In this document: one piece after another, positions 35,601 to 43,433 of the stretch
How the letters are laid out: every line of letters starts with the position of its first letter
Position numbering within the stretch: position 1 is the stretch's first letter
From: Planctomycetota bacterium
GTDB taxonomy: Bacteria; Planctomycetota; GCA-002687715
Direction of reading: 5' to 3'
Length of the DNA stretch: 64,000 nt
Assembly: GCA_009691765.1 (NCBI GenBank)
Contig: SIAO01000011.1
Coordinates: forward strand, 1 to 64,000
Made by a program: the position numbers and the translations under genes
The notes under the pieces: generated by a model
Seen by the model: the letters and a program-made list of their open reading frames with translations, nothing else
What the model was told of the DNA's origin: nothing
Databases searched by the model: none

Positions 35601-36592
35601 GCACTGGTGAATACTGCGCTCACTTGTTGCAACGCCGGTTTGCTGAGGCAGCCGCATGTGCAGCACAATTGCGTGATGTTCCGCTCACATGGAGAGATCC
35701 GCTTTCAACGCTATCGCTGCGCTTAAAAGCGCACCCAGATGAAACCGTTCTGTTCATGCGTCACTTCACACTTGCCTTGGCACTCATGGACGAGCCAATG
35801 CTGGCTAACGCCGGCGTGAATGCTCTTGACGAAGCGCGCAAGGTGCTGGAATCTGAAACGAAACCCCTCGAACTCTGGCGCGCACTGCTGCGTATGCAGG
35901 CTGGTGATGGGACTGCCGCAGCGCGTATCGCCGCCCCGCGCCTCGAAGCTGACAACCCAACACTCTTCGAGCTAGCCATTGCTGCCCGCGCAGCAATGCT
36001 GAATGCTGGTCCCGCGAACATGCTGAAGGTCCTGGAAGGTGCCGGACTCAATGCAGCAGTGCCTGCACTCCTTGCGCGCGAACTGGCTGAATTGGCCCGT
36101 AGTGCAGGAGATCACGCCAGCGCCGCGGCCCTCCTCTCGCGCTTGGCTTCACCGGAAGATTCCGATCTTGCTTCGCTCGCCTTGGACTTGGCTGTTTGCG
36201 CTCCTGACAAGGTTGCATCAGTGGTGCTGCGCATCAAAGAGGACTCTGGCGTGCCGCGAGCAGCACGACTCCTGCGTGCTACTGCCTTGGCACGCAGTGG
36301 TGCTCCCGGCGAGGGCATTGAGGCGCTGAAGCGCGCACTCGCAGGCAAGCCAGTGCTTGACGCAACGGAACTGCTTTTTGCCGTTGAGGCCGCCGCGGCT
36401 GCTGGTGATGACCTGCTTGCCGAAACGTTGGTTCATCAAGCGCTCGCGGCGCAGCCGTGGAAAACCGCAGGAATGGCCCGCTGCGCGCTACTGCTGCGCC
36501 AATACCAGTGCCTGCCCGAGCTGCAGACAGCACTGAATGACGCCCTGAGTTTCATCGACCAGGGTGGCAAATTACGCAAGAGCAAGCGCTAG
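32666..36592 (+). CDS. Giant TPR-repeat lipoprotein of the exosortase locus (PrsT-like)
   Basis: A 1308-residue outer- or inner-membrane-attached protein. The signal peptide LYSLALLCLILTACGGD has a clear lipobox (LTAC, C19). The rest is a long superhelix of TPR units, with repeated A-x-Y-x-G/A-x-A-x3-Ala patterns such as SFYRGYVLFRLARYEEAANYL and LAQLELDGGDERTALQL. TPR lipoproteins of this kind (PrsT) are a recurrent part of PEP-CTERM/exosortase loci, and an exosortase lies 1.7 kb away. This copy is longer than the usual ~900 residues. An earlier in-frame ATG at 32639 would add nine residues. A role as scaffold for polysaccharide export or protein sorting is inference. Confidence 0.85.
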   Translation: MPNRNLYSLALLCLILTACGGDYAKEGHEAFARGEFKVAERMLSVAVRDGNAPAASRFMWGASLARLKRVGEASAVLEPLMSDEQYGPRATLLCVEAAVNDARLDDVRRMVAAAATRWPNHPCTTMASFRLTEADYSGARRQFESMLMRYGGAPSVTKQEGRISRLLFAKETTPTEISLLQAIALECALTEASVIMPSLEAARTAAARMEASATAAATADPAAFEAIVRLIESAKHRVEPDLVLQQAVRILHLKPAEVSAEERRGFLEARRLEAAGHVTQAFETARRIPEAVVALEAAAPCFANPLILDEKLARLYYIAGDVEKLDVIAQRWLKADGRNLLASFYRGYVLFRLARYEEAANYLERARGLNSTTQAFNLMAAINFAKLGNHARAAPLFAMSAENGPLDAESIVGWADTMQALGDSTRARALLRDGMKVRFPNPLSEEHKKLQDTLLRYYKNAGHAIDNLEEARTLHREDRGNAYITLRLAQLELDGGDERTALQLCRDVQDDHPTLADGWRLGAETALLMKDNASTALMLERLNRLLPNDASVAWLQARAALAQKNTGRARHYAGIALERDPTTLGPALVLVQASLEDKRPREALEIGEELLKRAGESAGLLTLVGNAAQQLRLNDKAVDFLMRAEKAGANDSDFTLLLVRALVRSGRNAVAIPHAMRLTTDKNCPPFSRMALAEILIEAGAALEAATLAKDTLPTLPKGPELIAGLAIAARCHIAAGHWLDACTALVGLRRASDHSAAATLFIPAALKQRAYAEAAHCAEIALEEKALSQEVISDALRALMLTENWVSARRVAELCAKKNPAYQLPDLVLRARLLSHDGQHDQSAKLLELAFVNGNAAVKRDAVEALADSSIANDGDAAVAAQLVQWLRDAPDSVHLREQGARTALRARNYDEAAALLAEAAKLSKNRDDIVRLQARVELLRQRPREAAALLAPLGHERSRTLAALALALAESPTLKGSTGEYCAHLLQRRFAEAAACAAQLRDVPLTWRDPLSTLSLRLKAHPDETVLFMRHFTLALALMDEPMLANAGVNALDEARKVLESETKPLELWRALLRMQAGDGTAAARIAAPRLEADNPTLFELAIAARAAMLNAGPANMLKVLEGAGLNAAVPALLARELAELARSAGDHASAAALLSRLASPEDSDLASLALDLAVCAPDKVASVVLRIKEDSGVPRAARLLRATALARSGAPGEGIEALKRALAGKPVLDATELLFAVEAAAAAGDDLLAETLVHQALAAQPWKTAGMARCALLLRQYQCLPELQTALNDALSFIDQGGKLRKSKR

Positions 36593-36616
36593 CTGACGCA
36601 CTCCGCCGTCGTCATT

Positions 36617-37471
36617 TCACTGCGTGTTGAGCGGATAGCCAGCAGCGCGCAGTGTGTCTCGAATGGTCCCGAGTTTGAACTCTCGTAGCAGACACTCGAG
36701 GCGCGGCATGGTGTGCTTCAGCCCGACATAGTGGCGAAATGCACCTGCGCGGCTGGTGAATCGGCGCAAGTTCGGTTGCTCTTGGTCTGTCTCCCACGGA
36801 TGCAAGTAAAATACAAATGGGCGCTGCTTCTGAATGCGGTTCAAACCCCAGCGTGTCAGCCACCAAGGCAGCAGTCGGAAGTAGCCGCCACCAGAAACCG
36901 GTATTGCCACGCCGCAACAGCGCGCAACGGACATGGGCAGTTCCACGAGGCTGTGGCTTCCATTGCTGCGAATCGTGTGCGCTACATCGCCCACGGAGGG
37001 CATGCCGTAATCGGGGTGTCTCACTGGGAAAATGGAGCTGTCGTAGGTGTACCCTGCATCCAAGAGCTCATCGAGCGCCCAAAGCGTTTTCTCCATGATG
37101 CTGAAAGATGGCGCTCGAAAACCGTGCACTGGCTGCCCGCTCAAGTCCTCGAGGAGCGCCTTCGATTCGCGAGCCTCTGCACGAAACTCAGCACGAGTCA
37201 TGCTCGTGATGACCGCGTGACTCATGCCGTGACTGCCAACTTCGTGCCCCGCTGCGGCGATTTCGCGCACAAGCTCCGGATGTTGCGCAGCTACACAACC
37301 GAGTACGAAGAATGTCGCGTGCACTTGGTGCTCTGCGAAGAGAGCAAGAAGTCTGCGGGTGTTTGGCACGACACGTGACTCCTGACGAGCCCACTCCGAG
37401 CGCGGCAATCCACGTGCAAAATTCAGGACTTGGTAGTAGTCCTCCACATCGACGCTAAGCGCGTTGAGCAA
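36617..37471 (-). CDS. XrtA-type polysaccharide deacetylase (DUF3473)
   Basis: Removes acetyl groups from a polysaccharide. A 284-residue NodB-fold protein beginning ALSVDVEDYYQV. ATFFVLG, HEVGSHGMSH and GFRAPSFS carry the Asp/His/His metal motif residues. YTYDSSIFPV and the C-terminal FYLHPWETD are typical of deacetylases encoded in exosortase loci. I chose the TTG at 37471, preceded by GGGGGC. An ATG at 37555 is possible but would overlap the sugar transferase by 56 bases. It converges with the TPR gene. Confidence 0.88.
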   Translation of the reverse strand: MLNALSVDVEDYYQVLNFARGLPRSEWARQESRVVPNTRRLLALFAEHQVHATFFVLGCVAAQHPELVREIAAAGHEVGSHGMSHAVITSMTRAEFRAEARESKALLEDLSGQPVHGFRAPSFSIMEKTLWALDELLDAGYTYDSSIFPVRHPDYGMPSVGDVAHTIRSNGSHSLVELPMSVARCCGVAIPVSGGGYFRLLPWWLTRWGLNRIQKQRPFVFYLHPWETDQEQPNLRRFTSRAGAFRHYVGLKHTMPRLECLLREFKLGTIRDTLRAAGYPLNTQ

Positions 37472-37499
37472 GCGAAGAGCCCCCGTGCTTGGGAGCGTA

Positions 37500-38114
37500 T
37501 CAGCGCGTGCCGCGGCCAGTGAGGCAGCGAACGGTGAGGAAGATAATCGCGACATCTGTCATCAGACACATGCGCTTGATGTACAGAAGGTCGTAGCGCA
37601 ATTTGCGCTCGACATCGCGCACCGTTTCGTCGTAGTGGCCTGAAACCTGTGCCAGCCCAGTGATGCCAGGCTTCACGTCAAGGCGCTTCTCGTAATCCTG
37701 CACTTGCACTTTGAACTGATCGACAAAGAACGGCCGCTCGGGCCTCGGCCCCACGAGACTCATCTCGCCGCGCAGGATATTGATCAGTTGTGGCGCTTCG
37801 TCCAAATGCGTGGCCCTGAGGAAACGTCCCAAGCGCGTAATACGCGGGTCGTTGACCCGTGCCCAAATGGGGCCAGTATCCGCTTCGGCGTTCATGACCA
37901 TGGTGCGCAGTTTGATGATTCCAAAGTTCTTGCCGCCCCTGCCAACGCGCTCCTGAACGAAAAAGACTGGGCCGCGGCTGCCAAGTTTGATCGCCAGAGC
38001 AAGCAGTGCCAGGACCGGCAGGAGCATGAGGAGACCAAGCCCGGCCAAAAACCGGTCGAGAAAGTCCTTTAGCAGGTCGAATCGTGCGCGAAGTACCAGC
38101 GAAGCAAGGGGCAT
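37500..38114 (-). CDS. Undecaprenyl-phosphate sugar transferase (initiating enzyme)
   Basis: Starts polysaccharide assembly by moving a sugar-1-phosphate to undecaprenyl phosphate. This 204-residue protein is the minimal catalytic module. It has one hydrophobic segment (GLGLLMLLPVLALLALAI), then GPVFFVQERVGRGGK, IKLRTM, LRATHLDEAPQL, MSLVGPRPE and KPGITGLAQVSG. The N-terminal multi-helix domain of WbaP/WcaJ-type enzymes is absent. ATG 38114 is used; a TTG at 38132 is alternative. A -10-like TATACT lies just upstream. Confidence 0.92.
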   Translation of the reverse strand: MPLASLVLRARFDLLKDFLDRFLAGLGLLMLLPVLALLALAIKLGSRGPVFFVQERVGRGGKNFGIIKLRTMVMNAEADTGPIWARVNDPRITRLGRFLRATHLDEAPQLINILRGEMSLVGPRPERPFFVDQFKVQVQDYEKRLDVKPGITGLAQVSGHYDETVRDVERKLRYDLLYIKRMCLMTDVAIIFLTVRCLTGRGTR

Positions 38115-38143
38115 TGTTGTGGGAGTTCTCAAAAACTGTCCGT

Positions 38144-38149
38144 AGTATA
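38144..38149 (-). promoter_or_regulatory. Possible -10 element before the sugar transferase
   Basis: Minus-strand hexamer TATACT ends 11 bases before a TTG start and 29 before the ATG. It sits in the only long gap of the operon. No good -35 hexamer is seen at 16-18 bases, so this is weak support for an internal promoter. Confidence 0.25.
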
Positions 38150-38190
38150 ATCTCCGGACTCCATGAAACAGCTATCAAACTTTGGTGAAT

Positions 38191-38328
38191 CTAGCGCAAA
38201 GCGGGTGTATTCAACACGGCCAAGGTCGGGGTGAACGGCTTGAACAAGAGGAAGTTATTCCGCGATCCGCCAGGGAGCAAGATATTTCTGGCCTTCCAGT
38301 ACTCGTTGTCACTTTTCGAGTTGTGCAT
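38191..38328 (-). CDS. 45-residue small ORF coupled to the exosortase gene
   Basis: An open frame of 45 codons whose ATG overlaps the exosortase stop as TGATG, so it could be translated by re-initiation. The product contains WKARNILLPGGSRNNFL followed by FKPFTP. It resembles the extreme N-terminus of class III aminotransferases (GSAM-like enzymes commonly read ...A..LPGG...). It may be the remnant of a lost aminotransferase gene or a genuine small protein. No signal peptide or membrane helix is visible. Confidence 0.4.
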   Translation of the reverse strand: MHNSKSDNEYWKARNILLPGGSRNNFLLFKPFTPTLAVLNTPALR

Positions 38329-39782
38329 CAAAGCTGCGCCAGAATTGCGCTAAGACCCGGTGCCATTTCTCTCAAGAACCAGCGCAGTTCCTGTCGTGCC
38401 CGGTCTACATCGCCCGCGACCAAAGGCGTGCTCAGTAACACCAAAGCCTGTGGCTCACTTGGTCTCAATAGAACCCTCCAAGCAAAGGAGTTGTATTCAG
38501 CCATGGACTGTCGGCCAGCGCGGTAGAAGCTCCAACTCAGACGTTTTTCCGTGCCCTTCAAGAGCAGAACCTCGTGGAGCCCTACTGGCGATTCGGGAAA
38601 ATCATCAGGGCAGGGCAGCATCTGCATCCCTTGGACTTCGTAGCCATTCCCCCGGTAGCAGATTTCCGGAGCGTGGATGCGAACTTCCGGACCAGCACCG
38701 TAAACCACGCAAATGCTGAACCGATCACCGACGCCAAAGGTCCTGTAGACCCAGCCCCTGGGTTGAAGGAGTTTGAGCGTCGAAGGCTCGAGCTCGACCT
38801 CCCGACTCGTCAAGACCTGAACGCTCTCAAGGCGTAGCTCTTTTGGCAACAGTCTTCCAAGGTCCGCGGGCACTGAAACAGGTGCCGCAACGCCGACGAA
38901 GAAAGCCGCGATCACGAAAACGGCCGCGAGCGACACAAACCAGATCCTCGCAGGCGGTGCGCCCGTTGGCACAGCTCCAGTTGATGACGCTGATCCGCCA
39001 CGGGTGGTCCAGAGCATCAGTGCACTCGCCACAATGAAGGCCACGATGCCTGAACCGTCATGGGCCAAAGTGCCAGGCGCAGCAGCATCGATGCCGCTCC
39101 GTTGCGCCACATGAATGAGGAACGCAACGCGCAATGCGTTGGCGAACACAGCACACAGTGGTGCCGCCAGCACACACACTGCAAAGCGCCACGGTTTCAA
39201 CTTCGTGAGCGCAGCGAACATCCATGCAACAGCTAGCAAGGTCACGCTACTCCGCAACCCTGAGCACACCTCGCCCACTAACAAGCGACCCGCGCCCACG
39301 ATGAGGCGCGCTCCTTCGCCTTCGCGCACAACACCATCCGGTGCCAAAAGCAACCCACCCTGCAAAGCAAAATCACGCAAAGGCAAGCTCAGATCATCGA
39401 CGAGCTTGAGCGGCCATGGCAGCGCAAAGAACAGAAACCCCAGCGCGGGAAACAAGTGCCGCAACATGGCTGTTCCGCCGCCTGCAGCAATCAAGGCCAG
39501 CAACGCCAACCATGCTCCTAGGGCTCCAGCAGAACCGCTGCCGCGAGCAGCGAGCATCCACAGAAAAAACGCCGCTGGAAGTGCGAGAAACACTGCCGCG
39601 AGGATGCCACGCGAGCGCGGAACACGACGTGCTGCAAATAGCAGCCACGGAATGGCAGCAGCAACCACAAGCGGACCGTGGCTGAAAGCTCCTGCTTCTT
39701 CATCCCAACGCAGCAGCAACCAAGGTCCAAGATTGTGTGCGCAGAGAATCACCACACCAAAAGCTGCAAGCACCGTCAACAT
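38328..39782 (-). CDS. xrt: Exosortase fused to EpsI (DUF3485) domain
   Basis: A membrane transpeptidase that would cleave PEP-CTERM-like tails and attach the protein to the exported polysaccharide. The 484-residue protein has about eight helices. The exosortase triad is visible as C173 (EVCSGLRSS), R218 (NALRVAFLIH) and H241 (AHDGSG). Residues ~280-484 are an EpsI-type domain with RIHAPEICYRGNG (H370, C375). In many bacteria EpsI is a separate gene. Start overlaps the stop of the upstream GT39 gene (TGATG). No PEP-CTERM substrate is found in this window. Confidence 0.92.
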   Translation of the reverse strand: MLTVLAAFGVVILCAHNLGPWLLLRWDEEAGAFSHGPLVVAAAIPWLLFAARRVPRSRGILAAVFLALPAAFFLWMLAARGSGSAGALGAWLALLALIAAGGGTAMLRHLFPALGFLFFALPWPLKLVDDLSLPLRDFALQGGLLLAPDGVVREGEGARLIVGAGRLLVGEVCSGLRSSVTLLAVAWMFAALTKLKPWRFAVCVLAAPLCAVFANALRVAFLIHVAQRSGIDAAAPGTLAHDGSGIVAFIVASALMLWTTRGGSASSTGAVPTGAPPARIWFVSLAAVFVIAAFFVGVAAPVSVPADLGRLLPKELRLESVQVLTSREVELEPSTLKLLQPRGWVYRTFGVGDRFSICVVYGAGPEVRIHAPEICYRGNGYEVQGMQMLPCPDDFPESPVGLHEVLLLKGTEKRLSWSFYRAGRQSMAEYNSFAWRVLLRPSEPQALVLLSTPLVAGDVDRARQELRWFLREMAPGLSAILAQL

Positions 39783-42079
39783 CAGGGGTGACGCACCTGC
39801 GGCGCGTCGGTTCGAGTGCGCAAATCGTAGATTCGGATGATGCGGCGATTATCGCTGGATCCAGTGCCAAACTCCCAAGCGTCGTAGTGAGCTGCTACGT
39901 CGGCGTAAAATGCAGCCCAGTCTGGGAAATTCGCGGCTTTGCGCGCGGCGTTTGCATTCCCGAAGGCTTCATAGTTGTGCTGGCACGTCACCAACCACGC
40001 TGCACCACGCAGTGCATTGCGCGCAGCAGGATCCGTGTTGCGCGTCAACCAACGAGCCGATACGGGCGAAGCCCTACTCCACAGCAACGCGAGATTTGGA
40101 GTACTCGAGCCAAGTCCGAATCGAATTCGTGCTTGCTCAACCCGCTCCGCAATAGCGGCTTGCGGATCATCAGGCAACGGCTTCAGCGCAGCCACAATTT
40201 GCGTTGCATCGCGGCGCAACAGATCCGTGAGGTGCTGATCAACATGTGCCCAAATCCAAGTCGAGTTCACGCCAGCCACGCTGGCGGATGCCTCCACCAG
40301 CACTTCGCGCATCACATGTCCAAGTGGCGATCGTAGTGGCAGCGGGCTGTATCCGGAAGCGCCTTGAAGGCGATTGTTCAAATCTTCGGTGTACCAATCT
40401 TGATCCAGCGAAATCACATCCCAGGTTGCATTAGGTGCTTCTCCCGCAGCGCGTTTCAGCAACTGCCAGCGCCGCTGATAACCCTCACACGCCTGAATCG
40501 AAGCCAGCGCTTGTGTAAGTCGCCGCGATCGCACCGTCGGATCCAGTTCCATTTCCGCGCTGCTGCGATGACGCTCTGCATCGTCACGCAACCTACCGAT
40601 TTGTTCTAGTACCTTCTCGCAGCGCGCTGCAGAGGGCTGCAACGGAACCCAATCGCGGTCGTTCAGCACGACACTGCCAGCCGCGACATTGTGCTCCATC
40701 CAGCGCAACGCTGAAACCCTTGGATCCTCGTTGCGCCGAGCAATCGTCCGTTGAACAATCACTAGCGCCGGAAACTGCGGCAGAGGCACGAGCACGATCA
40801 AACACAGCGCCATGAGTGCGCCACGCCCACGCCAAGTCTCGCGACCGCCAATGCGACAAAGCGCATCAGCAAGTGCTGCGATTCCGCAGGCCACGAGAAT
40901 GGCAGCGAAGGGATACAGCGTGTTCAAGTGACGAGGTTCGCTGAACTGGATGTTGGCGAATGCGGCCGCAGCACCAACGCAGACACACGTGACGAGCAAG
41001 AGCCAAAGTGCACCATTGTCTCCCTGGCGCAAGCGCCTTGAACGCTGCAGCGCTGCGAACGCACCGAAAACCATGAGCGCTGCCAGGACGACGCCCATGC
41101 CTTGTGCAGAAAAACAGCGTTCCGCTGTGTAGAGCGCTGAATCCAAGAGTGAATGCGCAGCCGGATCCACGATGCCTGCGCCAGGACCAGCAGCACCCTG
41201 CCACAGTTGGTCGAGATGCAAACGCGAAAGCATGAAACGAAATTGCGGCAACACGCGCTCGTTCCAGAACTGTGCAGAAATGAAGTTCCACGGACTGCCA
41301 CAGAAAAAACCGACCCAGAAAAGGAACATGCCCCACCAGAGTCGCGGCGCGTTGAATGCACGCGATTCAAGGATTTTCGCTTGATCCGACCTAAATAGGT
41401 GAGCGCACAGGAACGGAACGAATAGGGCCACTGCGTAGTACTTCGTGGCCATCGACAAACCGGCCAGCAATCCGCAACGCACATAGTCACGAACGCGACC
41501 AAAGCGCAGCATGTCAAACATGCTGATGGATGCGGCGATGGCAAAGGCAGCAGCCACAACGTCCTTCTTGACCTCTTGTGAACTGGCAACGTGGCCCATC
41601 ATTGCAGCCAAAGCCGCTGCTGCAGCAAGCGCGAGTCTGCGACTCAGCATGCGCCGTGCCAAAAGGTAGGTCAGCCAAATCCCGAGAGTGCCAAAGATGG
41701 CCGCATTGATGCGCCCAATGATCAGCAAAGGTTGCGGGTCTCGAAACCACTGCACCGCAAAGTCGTCAGGCCCTGTGAAACGCCCAAGCAGGCGGCCAAC
41801 GCCATAGTAGGCGCCGTATTCACCCAACAGGATGTAATAGCCCAAGGCTGGCTTGTTGAACCACTTCGGGTTCATTGTGCCCTCGGCAGCAAAACGCAAC
41901 GCGCGCTCTACGTTGTTTTCCTCGTCCTTGTAGAAGGTCCAAGGCAGCCCCCCATCGAAGCAACCGAGAATGCGCACACCAAGCGCGAGCAAAAGCACTA
42001 GCAATAAAATCCGTCGAGCCTGTGGGCGCGTGATGTCTCTCACGCCCGCGCTCGCCGATCCCTCAAGTGCCATGTTCAT
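39782..42079 (-). CDS. Polytopic GT39-like glycosyltransferase
   Basis: A 765-residue membrane enzyme resembling the ArnT/PMT (GT39) group, which use polyprenyl-phosphate sugars. The first helix (RILLLVLLLALGVRILG) is followed by a loop with FYKDEENNVERAL, an acidic pair in the position of the catalytic Asp. It then has ten or so hydrophobic helices and a long soluble tail (~480-765). The tail is unusual in size, and its sequence suggests no known domain to me. It starts four bases after the ligase stop and overlaps the exosortase start. Confidence 0.75.
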   Translation of the reverse strand: MNMALEGSASAGVRDITRPQARRILLLVLLLALGVRILGCFDGGLPWTFYKDEENNVERALRFAAEGTMNPKWFNKPALGYYILLGEYGAYYGVGRLLGRFTGPDDFAVQWFRDPQPLLIIGRINAAIFGTLGIWLTYLLARRMLSRRLALAAAAALAAMMGHVASSQEVKKDVVAAAFAIAASISMFDMLRFGRVRDYVRCGLLAGLSMATKYYAVALFVPFLCAHLFRSDQAKILESRAFNAPRLWWGMFLFWVGFFCGSPWNFISAQFWNERVLPQFRFMLSRLHLDQLWQGAAGPGAGIVDPAAHSLLDSALYTAERCFSAQGMGVVLAALMVFGAFAALQRSRRLRQGDNGALWLLLVTCVCVGAAAAFANIQFSEPRHLNTLYPFAAILVACGIAALADALCRIGGRETWRGRGALMALCLIVLVPLPQFPALVIVQRTIARRNEDPRVSALRWMEHNVAAGSVVLNDRDWVPLQPSAARCEKVLEQIGRLRDDAERHRSSAEMELDPTVRSRRLTQALASIQACEGYQRRWQLLKRAAGEAPNATWDVISLDQDWYTEDLNNRLQGASGYSPLPLRSPLGHVMREVLVEASASVAGVNSTWIWAHVDQHLTDLLRRDATQIVAALKPLPDDPQAAIAERVEQARIRFGLGSSTPNLALLWSRASPVSARWLTRNTDPAARNALRGAAWLVTCQHNYEAFGNANAARKAANFPDWAAFYADVAAHYDAWEFGTGSSDNRRIIRIYDLRTRTDAPQVRHP

Positions 42080-42083
42080 GCTG

Positions 42084-43433
42084 TTAGGTTGCGCCGACAC
42101 CCTGAAACCCTTCGACCTCGGCGCGTCGTGGCACATGCTGTGTCCTGTGACGCATCAGTGAGCGCCGTTGCACCATGAGATCGAGTGCCGAAACGCAGCC
42201 CATGTACCACCACAGGAAGTCGAGTTTGATATGGGACCCGAAAGATGATCCAACGATGAATGCTACCCACATTCCCATCATGGCTGTAGCGTGCGTAGCA
42301 ATCAATGAGCCATCAGGATCGGACCTTGCCATCCGCCGACAGCGCCAGAGATAGAGCATGGCCGCCGGGAATAGAAGTAGGAATGGGATGGCTGAGAGCA
42401 AACCGCCCTCAGCGAGAGTCTGAAGCCAAGTGCTATGGGCCACGAAACCGGAGCGCGCTACTCCCGGTGTGTAGGTTTCCATGTTGCGCCCCGCATAGAA
42501 ACCTGCGTAGCGCGGCGACAGCAAGGAGAAATTATCAGGCCCGACTCCCAACATGGAATGGTCTGACCACATCTCGAGCGCAGCTTCCCAGAGCAGCACG
42601 CGGCTCTGAGCTGCAAAATCTCGCTGCTCCTCTGGCCCAATGCCCTTTTGTAGTCGATCCCACTGAGCGCTGGGCATGGCAAGCAAGAGCACGACAGCCG
42701 CAATGCCTGCTGTCAGCAACCCAAGCACCTTGCGGTTGGTGAGCAACGTCATCACCAACACTGTGAGTCCCATGGCGAGATACCCGGCGCGTGAGCCGGT
42801 GAGCACAATGCAAAGCAAGACCAACGGAATGAGCACCAGCGAAACCGTGCGTTCGCGAGCGCGCCCCGTCTGGAACTTCATGAACAAGAAGGGCAGCATC
42901 ATGACGAGAATCATGGCGAGATAATTGGCGCCACCACCCTGCCCGACGCCTACGTCCACGCGCAAGTCTTCCGTCACGCCACCACCGATGAACCCGAGGT
43001 ACAGAATGGTCTTGATGTTCCAGACCATGCCCAAGATGTTCATCCACAGAAACACATTGAGTTTGCGTGGCGTATCCACCAGCTGCATGGTTAGGAATTG
43101 GACAATGATGAGCTTCGCCAACACATTGACGAGGTTCAAGGAATCCTCAACGCTTGCGACCGCATTCAGCGCGGAGATCAAATGGCCTATCAGCACAGCG
43201 ACCGAGAACGCTAAGAGTAAATGCGTGCGGAAGGTACGCACCTGCAATGCCCAACCCACCGCCACGGAAACAGTGATCCACATCAAAGGGCGGAACCAAT
43301 CTGGTGCCTCCCAAATGTCTGGGCGAAAGTAATACAAAAACACGAGGCAGAGCAATCCCCAGAATGGCCTGAACACACCGAGCAGGCATGCCGCAGGAGT
43401 CGCCACAAGCATGAAGGCGAATCTCAGGGACAT
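42084..43433 (-). CDS. O-antigen ligase/polymerase-like membrane protein
   Basis: A 449-residue protein with about a dozen membrane helices and a Wzy/WaaL-type periplasmic loop. The GSRAGYLAMGL motif and MLGVGPDNF...FVAHSTWLQTLAEGG are typical of the O-antigen ligase superfamily, including the putative O-glycosylation ligases of exosortase-A loci. It would polymerise or transfer the lipid-linked polysaccharide on the outer face. It overlaps the preceding glycosyltransferase by 10 bases. Confidence 0.88.
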   Translation of the reverse strand: MSLRFAFMLVATPAACLLGVFRPFWGLLCLVFLYYFRPDIWEAPDWFRPLMWITVSVAVGWALQVRTFRTHLLLAFSVAVLIGHLISALNAVASVEDSLNLVNVLAKLIIVQFLTMQLVDTPRKLNVFLWMNILGMVWNIKTILYLGFIGGGVTEDLRVDVGVGQGGGANYLAMILVMMLPFLFMKFQTGRARERTVSLVLIPLVLLCIVLTGSRAGYLAMGLTVLVMTLLTNRKVLGLLTAGIAAVVLLLAMPSAQWDRLQKGIGPEEQRDFAAQSRVLLWEAALEMWSDHSMLGVGPDNFSLLSPRYAGFYAGRNMETYTPGVARSGFVAHSTWLQTLAEGGLLSAIPFLLLFPAAMLYLWRCRRMARSDPDGSLIATHATAMMGMWVAFIVGSSFGSHIKLDFLWWYMGCVSALDLMVQRRSLMRHRTQHVPRRAEVEGFQGVGAT

